A stretch of DNA of 9,795 bases. It comes from Solirubrobacteraceae bacterium (GTDB taxonomy: Bacteria > Actinomycetota > Thermoleophilia > Solirubrobacterales > Solirubrobacteraceae). A model generated the notes under the pieces. The model was given only the letters and a program-made list of their open reading frames with translations, was not told the origin of the DNA and searched no databases. Of the stretch, positions 6,633-9,795 are shown piece after piece; the first letter of the stretch is position 1, and every line of letters starts with the position of its first letter. The position numbers and the translations under genes are program-made. The stretch is from the NCBI GenBank assembly GCA_025455895.1, contig JALOLQ010000046.1:1-9795 (forward strand), read 5' to 3'.

Positions 6633-6938
6633 GTGGACTCCCCGGCCGTCCGCCTGATGGAGCGGCTCGGGCTGAGCGACGACGAGCTCTGCCGCGTGCT
6701 CGACGTCGACCCGATCACCGTCATCACCGGCGAGCTCGACCACCGCCCCGAACTCCCGATCCTGCTCGACCTCACCGCCGAGGCCGACGCCCGCCTCGCC
6801 CCCGGCGTCCTGCGCCGCTGGGTCCGCACCACCGGCCCCTCCGGCCGCCCCCTCGACCACCTTCTCGCCCGCGACTTCCCCGCGTTCGAGGACGCGATCG
6901 GCGTGCTGGTCGAGCGGGGGTTCGTGATCGGGGGGTGA
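6633..6938 (+). CDS. Xre/MbcA/ParS antitoxin-like protein, apparently without a toxin
   Basis: The 101-aa product has a degenerate Xre-like helix-turn-helix at about residues 8-48 (RLMERLGLSDDELCRVLDVDPITVITGE, then LPILLDLTAEAD). It is followed by a region resembling the toxin-binding domain (DUF2384) of MbcA/ParS antitoxins: VLRRWVRTTGPSGRPLDHLLARDFPAFEDAIGVL at 59-92, where the W-x-R-T...G-x-P-L-D-x-L spacing is typical. The chain ends in hydrophobic GFVIGG; in known members the C-terminal tip plugs the active site of the RES-domain toxin. No RES-domain gene lies on either side. GTG at 6633 is the start, 7 nt after the DUF4235 stop, with no Shine-Dalgarno; ATG at 6657 would cut into the first helix. 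It may be an orphan regulator. The family call rests on pattern recognition and needs a profile search. Confidence 0.62.
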   Translation: MDSPAVRLMERLGLSDDELCRVLDVDPITVITGELDHRPELPILLDLTAEADARLAPGVLRRWVRTTGPSGRPLDHLLARDFPAFEDAIGVLVERGFVIGG

Positions 6939-6954
6939 ACGCTTCCGCGCCGCA

Positions 6955-6986
6955 GTGCCCGGCCGCCTTCGGGGGCGGCCGGGCAC
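6955..6986 (+). terminator. Strong hairpin terminator after the DUF4235-ParS-like unit
   Basis: The arms gtgcccggccgcc (6955-6967) and ggcggccgggcac (6974-6986) pair perfectly over 13 bp around a 6-nt loop beginning ttcg. It starts 17 nt after the stop codon. No T-run follows, which is common for terminators in high-GC actinobacteria. Confidence 0.75.
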
Positions 6987-7005
6987 GTGCGACGCCCGCT
7001 CCCAT

Positions 7006-7030
7006 CACGTCATGGACAAGCCATGACGTG
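7006..7030. repeat. 10-bp perfect inverted repeat (cacgtcatgg / ccatgacgtg)
   Basis: The arms 7006-7015 and 7021-7030 pair perfectly around acaag. It is AT-richer than its surroundings, which makes chance less likely and suits a protein-binding palindrome as well as an RNA hairpin. It lies 20 nt beyond the terminator, so a termination role for the same unit would be redundant. Confidence 0.6.
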
Positions 7031-7076
7031 TCCTGCCAGGGGGCCGTACACGCATCCACCCTCGGCCTGAAGCGCT

Positions 7077-7133
7077 CGTCCGCTCGCCCAACCTCCCACC
7101 TTCTGGCGGGAGGTTCGTGCCCGCGAGCGGGCG
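7077..7133. repeat. Two-tier inverted repeat (nested stems)
   Basis: The inner arms are aacctcccacc (7090-7100) and ggcgggaggtt (7105-7115) with a 4-nt loop; ten of eleven positions pair, and the exception is a G-U wobble on the minus strand. The outer arms cgtccgctcgc (7077-7087) and gcgagcgggcg (7123-7133) pair over 11 positions with one G-U on the plus strand. An asymmetric 2/7-nt internal loop separates the stems. This is larger than an ordinary terminator. Confidence 0.6.
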
Positions 7134-7138
7134 TCGTC

Positions 7139-7168
7139 GCGGGGCGGTTCAGGAGCAAGCGGGGCGGT
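7139..7168. repeat. 10-bp direct repeat (gcggggcggt) with 20-bp period
   Basis: Exact copies lie at 7139-7148 and 7159-7168. The spacing of two helical turns would place both copies on the same DNA face. It may be chance in such G-rich sequence. Confidence 0.4.
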
Positions 7169-7180
7169 GACGGCGGTGCA

Positions 7181-7203
7181 GCCCGATAGCACCGCTATCG
7201 GGC
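7181..7203. terminator. 10-bp perfect hairpin (gcccgatagc / gctatcgggc)
   Basis: The arms 7181-7190 and 7194-7203 pair exactly around a 3-nt loop. It is 75 nt downstream of the prs stop and could be its terminator or a second, back-up one. No T-tract follows in either direction. Confidence 0.5.
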
Positions 7204-7250
7204 AAGACGCCGGTGCCGCATCCGCGCCGCTCATGGGCCGTCACGCGGCG

Positions 7251-7267
7251 GCGCCCGCCGCGGGCGC
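7251..7267 (-). terminator. Short GC hairpin immediately after prs
   Basis: The arms gcgcccg (7251-7257) and cgggcgc (7261-7267) pair over 7 bp with a 3-nt loop. It begins 10 nt past the prs stop on the minus strand. The position suits a terminator; the stem is short and purely G/C. Confidence 0.4.
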
Positions 7268-7277
7268 GGACCTCCCG

Positions 7278-8273
7278 TCAGAACAGCTGATTCTCCCCGC
7301 CGAACACCTCGCTCACCGAGTCGTCGGTGAAGATCCGGCGGATCGAGTCGGTGAGCAGCTCGGCGCAGGACAGGACCCGGAGGTTGTCGGGGGCGCCGGC
7401 GCGCAGCGGGATCGTGTCGGTGACGACGATCTGCTCGAAGCCGGAGGCGGCGAGGTTCTCGTAGGCGGGGCCGCTGAGCACGGGGTGTGTCGCGGCGGCG
7501 TAGACGCGGCTGGCGCCGGCGTCGAGGACGGTCTGGCCGGCGGCCTTGAGCGTGCCGGCGGTGTCGATCATGTCGTCGACGATCACCGCGGTCTTGCCCT
7601 TCACGTCGCCGATCACGTAGCCGATCTCGGCGACCTGCTGGGCCGGGCGCTCCTTGTCGAGGATCGCGAGTTCGGCGCCGATCTTCGAGGCGAACTTCTT
7701 GTTGAGCTTCACGCGGCCGGCGTCCGGCGCGACGACGACGAGGTCCTGCAGCCCGAGGTCGTCGAAGTACTGCGTGAGCATGAAGAGCGCGGTCATGTGG
7801 TCCACGGGGATCTGGAAGAACCCCTGGACCTGGCCGGCGTGGAGGTCCATCGTCAGGACGCGGTCGGCCCCCGCGGACTCGAGCATCCGCGCGACGAGGC
7901 GGGCGCTGATCGGCTCGCGCGGGGCGGACTTCTTGTCCTGGCGCGAGTACCCGTACCACGGCGTGACCGCGATCACGCGGTGCGCGGAGGCGCCGACCGC
8001 CGCGTCGATCATCACGAGCAACTCCATCAGCGCGTCGTTGGCGGTGACGCCCGTGTTGGGGTTCCCGCAGGTCGGCTGGACGATGAACACGTCCGCGCCG
8101 CGGATCGACTCGTCGAAGCGGCAGTAGACCTCGCCGTTGGAGAACGTCTTGAGCGTGACCGGCCCGAGGTCCACGCCGAGGCGCCCGGCGATCCGCGCGG
8201 CCAGCTCCGGGTTCGCGCGGCCGGAGAACAGCATCAGCCGCTTGTCGTAGTCGATCGGGAGGCTCGTGGACAT
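7278..8273 (-). CDS. prs: Ribose-phosphate pyrophosphokinase (PRPP synthetase)
   Basis: Prs makes 5-phosphoribosyl-1-pyrophosphate from ribose 5-phosphate and ATP, feeding purine, pyrimidine, NAD, histidine and tryptophan synthesis. The 331-aa product shows the class I bacterial motifs in order: FSNGE (44-48), WYGYSRQDKK (106-115) and APREPISARLVA of the ATP site, the divalent-cation signature DLHAGQVQGFF (143-153), the flexible-loop catalytic K207 and R209 in LDKERP, and the PRPP-binding loop VDDMIDTAGT (232-241). THPVLSGPA and the C-terminal GGENQLF complete the normal length. GRVK (186-189) replaces the GGV of enterobacterial enzymes, as is usual in this phylum. The start is ATG at 8271-8273, just before the conserved LMLFSGRANPELA. 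No Shine-Dalgarno is seen. It lies 56 nt after glmU, the usual gene order, and may also have its own promoter. Confidence 0.97.
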   Translation of the reverse strand: MSTSLPIDYDKRLMLFSGRANPELAARIAGRLGVDLGPVTLKTFSNGEVYCRFDESIRGADVFIVQPTCGNPNTGVTANDALMELLVMIDAAVGASAHRVIAVTPWYGYSRQDKKSAPREPISARLVARMLESAGADRVLTMDLHAGQVQGFFQIPVDHMTALFMLTQYFDDLGLQDLVVVAPDAGRVKLNKKFASKIGAELAILDKERPAQQVAEIGYVIGDVKGKTAVIVDDMIDTAGTLKAAGQTVLDAGASRVYAAATHPVLSGPAYENLAASGFEQIVVTDTIPLRAGAPDNLRVLSCAELLTDSIRRIFTDDSVSEVFGGENQLF

Positions 8274-8307
8274 GCGCGGCGCGGGGGTCGGCCAGTCGGC
8301 GCCCGGC

Positions 8308-8313
8308 AGTCTA
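8308..8313 (-). promoter_or_regulatory. Candidate -10 box (TAGACT) for prs
   Basis: Minus-strand TAGACT fits TANNNT and lies in the glmU-prs gap, 34 nt before the prs ATG, predicting a leader of about 27 nt. No clear -35 lies upstream, inside the glmU 3' end. prs could equally be read through from glmU. Confidence 0.35.
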
Positions 8314-8329
8314 GGTCCGGTGCCGGTCG

Positions 8330-9715
8330 TCATCGCGGGTCCGCTTCGGGCCGCCGGCGCGCGTCGTAGCCCTCGACGTTGACCTGACGTTCGCGCGCGA
8401 CGCCGAGCGCGCCGGGCGGGACGTCCTCGGTGATGACGCTGCCGGCCGCGGTCCAGGCGCGGTCGCCCAGCGCGACCGGCGCCACCAGCGCGACGTCGAC
8501 GCCGCCCTTGACGCCGGCGCCGATCGTCGTGCGGTGCTTGTGGGTGCCGTCGTAGTTGGCGGTGATCGTGCCGGCGCCGAGGTTCGCGGCGGCGCCGACG
8601 TCCGCATCGCCGAGGTAGGAGAGGTGCGGGACCTTGGCGCCCTCGCCGACGTCGGAGTTCTTGACCTCGACGAAGGTGCCGATCTTCGCCCCCGGGCGCA
8701 GCACGGTGCCGGGCCGCAGGTAGGCGAACGGCCCGACGCTCACCTGGTCGCCGATCTCGGCTTCGATGGCGTAGGTGTGACGCACGACCGCCTCGTCGCC
8801 GAGGACGACGTCGATCAGCGTGCTCGACGGACCGAGGCGGCAGCCCTCCCCGGCGCGCGTGGCGCCGCGCAGGATCGTGAACGGCTCGACGACGGTGTCC
8901 TGTCCGAGCTCGACGCCGAGATCGATGTGCGTCGAGGCAGGATCGAGCACGTCGACGCCCGCACGCTGGTGGGCGGCGATGATCCGCCGGCGTGCGAGGT
9001 CGCGCGCCTCGGCGAGCTGGACGCGGTCGTTGACGCCGAGCACGACGGCGCGGTCGCGGACCTCGTGGACGGCCACGGTGCCCCCGTCCTCGCGCAGCAG
9101 CGTCAGCACGTCGGGCAGGTAGAGCTCGCCCTGGGCGTTGTCCGGACGCAGGCGCGGGAGGGCGCCGAGCAGCGCGCCGCCGTCGAACACGTAGACGCCG
9201 GCGTTGACCTCGCGCACGGCGAGATCCTCCGGCGTCGCGTCCCCCGCCGCCTTGGTCTCGACGATCCGCTCGAACCCGCCGCCGCCGTCGCGCAGGACGC
9301 GCCCGTAGCCGGCCGGATCCTCGAGGATCGTGGTGGCGACGGTCGCGGCGGCGCGATGGTAGGAGTGCGCGCCGACGAGCTCGCGGATCGCGTCGGCCCC
9401 GAGCAGCGGGACGTCGCCGCTGAGCACGACGACCGGCTTGCCCGGCTCGAGCAGCTCGGCGGCCGCGGCGACCGCACCGCCGGTGCCGTTCGGCTCGGGC
9501 TGGACGGCGATCTCGACATCGTCGTCGAGCTGCCCGTCGAGCACCCGCGCGGGCGCATCGACGACGATGACGCGGCTCGCCCCCGCCTCGCGGGCGGCGG
9601 CGACGGGCCAGGCGATCATCGGGCGCCCGCAGAGGTCGTGGAGGACCTTCGGCGTGCGCGACCGCATGCGTGTCCCCTGACCGGCGGCCAGGATGACGAC
9701 GACGGGAGCGTTCAC
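8330..9715 (-). CDS. glmU: Bifunctional GlcNAc-1-P uridyltransferase / glucosamine-1-P acetyltransferase
   Basis: GlmU acetylates GlcN-1-P and then couples it to UTP, giving UDP-GlcNAc for peptidoglycan. The 461-aa product is full length. The N-terminal pyrophosphorylase starts with LAAGQGTRMRSRTPKVLH (R16 and K23 of the nucleotide signature), then PNGTGGAV (78-85 region), VLSGDVPLL with the metal-binding Asp, and EVNAGVYVFDG. The C-terminal left-handed beta-helix (about 255-461) contains KIGTFVEVKNSDVGEG, VPHLSYLGD with the catalytic H364, and NLGAGTITANYDGTHKHRT. The uridyltransferase motif usually reads GTGHA but here reads GTGGA, and the helix has GVKGGVDVAL where many homologues have a different turn. 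The start is GTG at 9713-9715, immediately before VVVILAAG and 6 nt after a TACGAT -10 box; there is no Shine-Dalgarno. prs follows downstream. Confidence 0.97.
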   Translation of the reverse strand: MNAPVVVILAAGQGTRMRSRTPKVLHDLCGRPMIAWPVAAAREAGASRVIVVDAPARVLDGQLDDDVEIAVQPEPNGTGGAVAAAAELLEPGKPVVVLSGDVPLLGADAIRELVGAHSYHRAAATVATTILEDPAGYGRVLRDGGGGFERIVETKAAGDATPEDLAVREVNAGVYVFDGGALLGALPRLRPDNAQGELYLPDVLTLLREDGGTVAVHEVRDRAVVLGVNDRVQLAEARDLARRRIIAAHQRAGVDVLDPASTHIDLGVELGQDTVVEPFTILRGATRAGEGCRLGPSSTLIDVVLGDEAVVRHTYAIEAEIGDQVSVGPFAYLRPGTVLRPGAKIGTFVEVKNSDVGEGAKVPHLSYLGDADVGAAANLGAGTITANYDGTHKHRTTIGAGVKGGVDVALVAPVALGDRAWTAAGSVITEDVPPGALGVARERQVNVEGYDARRRPEADPR

Positions 9716-9721
9716 CCCGCC

Positions 9722-9727
9722 ATCGTA
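9722..9727 (-). promoter_or_regulatory. -10 box (TACGAT) of a leaderless glmU promoter
   Basis: TACGAT is a very good actinobacterial -10 sequence. It is followed by 6 nt (GGCGGG) and the GTG start, so the message probably begins at or within a base or two of the start codon. No -35 consensus is seen. Confidence 0.55.
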
Positions 9728-9744
9728 GTCCGCGGCGCGGCCGG

Positions 9745-9769
9745 CCCGCTGCGCGAGCTCCCGCTGCGC
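9745..9769. repeat. 10-bp direct repeat (cccgctgcgc) upstream of the glmU -10
   Basis: Exact copies lie at 9745-9754 and 9760-9769, a 15-bp period, starting 18 bp upstream of the -10 box. They could be an activator site, part of the end of an upstream gene outside the window, or chance. The remaining bases to the right edge show nothing else recognisable. Confidence 0.35.
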
Positions 9770-9795
9770 CGGGATCCACCGCCGGGCCCGCCACG

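Larger units (their letters stand above)
6939..7277. other. 339-nt intergenic region between convergent genes, rich in inverted repeats
   Basis: I see no credible protein gene here: the short open frames overlap hairpins and have no family features. It holds five inverted repeats, centred near 6970, 7018, 7103, 7192 and 7259, and a 10-bp direct repeat with a 20-bp period (7139-7168). The outermost two probably terminate the two convergent units. The middle three have no assigned role. No tRNA, SRP RNA or known riboswitch core is recognisable. Confidence 0.6.

Noticed and set aside
7042..7067. ggccg...cggcc inverted repeat
   Set aside because: A 5-bp stem with a 16-nt loop is not meaningful in such GC-rich sequence.
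7077..7180. tRNA or tRNA-like gene around ggttcgtgcc / ggttcagg
   Set aside because: The T-arm-like fragments do not come with a cloverleaf, an anticodon arm or an acceptor stem at the proper distances.
6935..7234. Short open frames in the prs-side intergenic region on both strands (6935-7189 plus, 7010-7234 minus)
   Set aside because: They run through the inverted repeats, have no start signals, and show no recognisable protein features.
6939..7277. CRISPR array or IS end explaining the repeats
   Set aside because: The repeats differ from one another, there is no regular spacer pattern, no cas or transposase gene, and no terminal inverted-repeat pair with target duplication.
8274..9794. 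In-frame extension of prs upstream through glmU to the right edge
   Set aside because: It is the antisense-free but non-coding frame of glmU, with Arg/Ala-rich composition. The Prs family begins at the ATG at 8273.

Overview
The window is GC-rich throughout (about 70% or more by eye), with strong G/C third-position bias. Its core genes are glmU, prs, a CTC-form bL25 gene (rplY), pth and mfd. The codon bias, the small DUF4235 protein, TANNNT promoters placed directly before start codons and the frequent GTG starts point to an actinobacterium. A member of the Thermoleophilia (Solirubrobacterales-like) is my best guess, by inference and not by alignment.

Layout from right to left along the minus strand: glmU (UDP-GlcNAc synthesis) is followed after 56 nt by prs (PRPP synthesis). 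A 339-nt intergenic stretch (6939-7277) lies between the convergent 3' ends of prs and a two-gene plus-strand unit. That unit holds a DUF4235 membrane protein and a 101-aa protein resembling the Xre/MbcA/ParS antitoxins. A short divergent promoter region (6252-6319) separates it from a minus-strand pair: a membrane-anchored 150-aa protein of unknown function, overlapping a secreted glycoside hydrolase family 2 enzyme. Then come rplY and pth, 9 nt apart. A stand-alone SAM-dependent methyltransferase follows, with a perfect 22-bp palindrome over its promoter, and last is the 5' part of mfd, cut by the left edge.

The minus-strand spine glmU-prs-rplY-pth-mfd is housekeeping: cell-wall precursor and nucleotide precursor supply, translation and transcription-coupled repair. 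The genes between prs and rplY, and the methyltransferase between pth and mfd, look like lineage-specific insertions into that spine.

The clearest non-coding signals are these: a repeated TANNNT-N6/7-start arrangement at four genes, which implies leaderless transcripts; the methyltransferase operator; and the prs-side intergenic region, which packs five inverted repeats and one direct repeat into 339 nt. The most speculative but interesting point is an apparently toxin-less ParS-like gene directly facing prs, because Prs is the known target of the ParT toxin in ParST modules. I see no IS element, CRISPR array, rRNA or tRNA.
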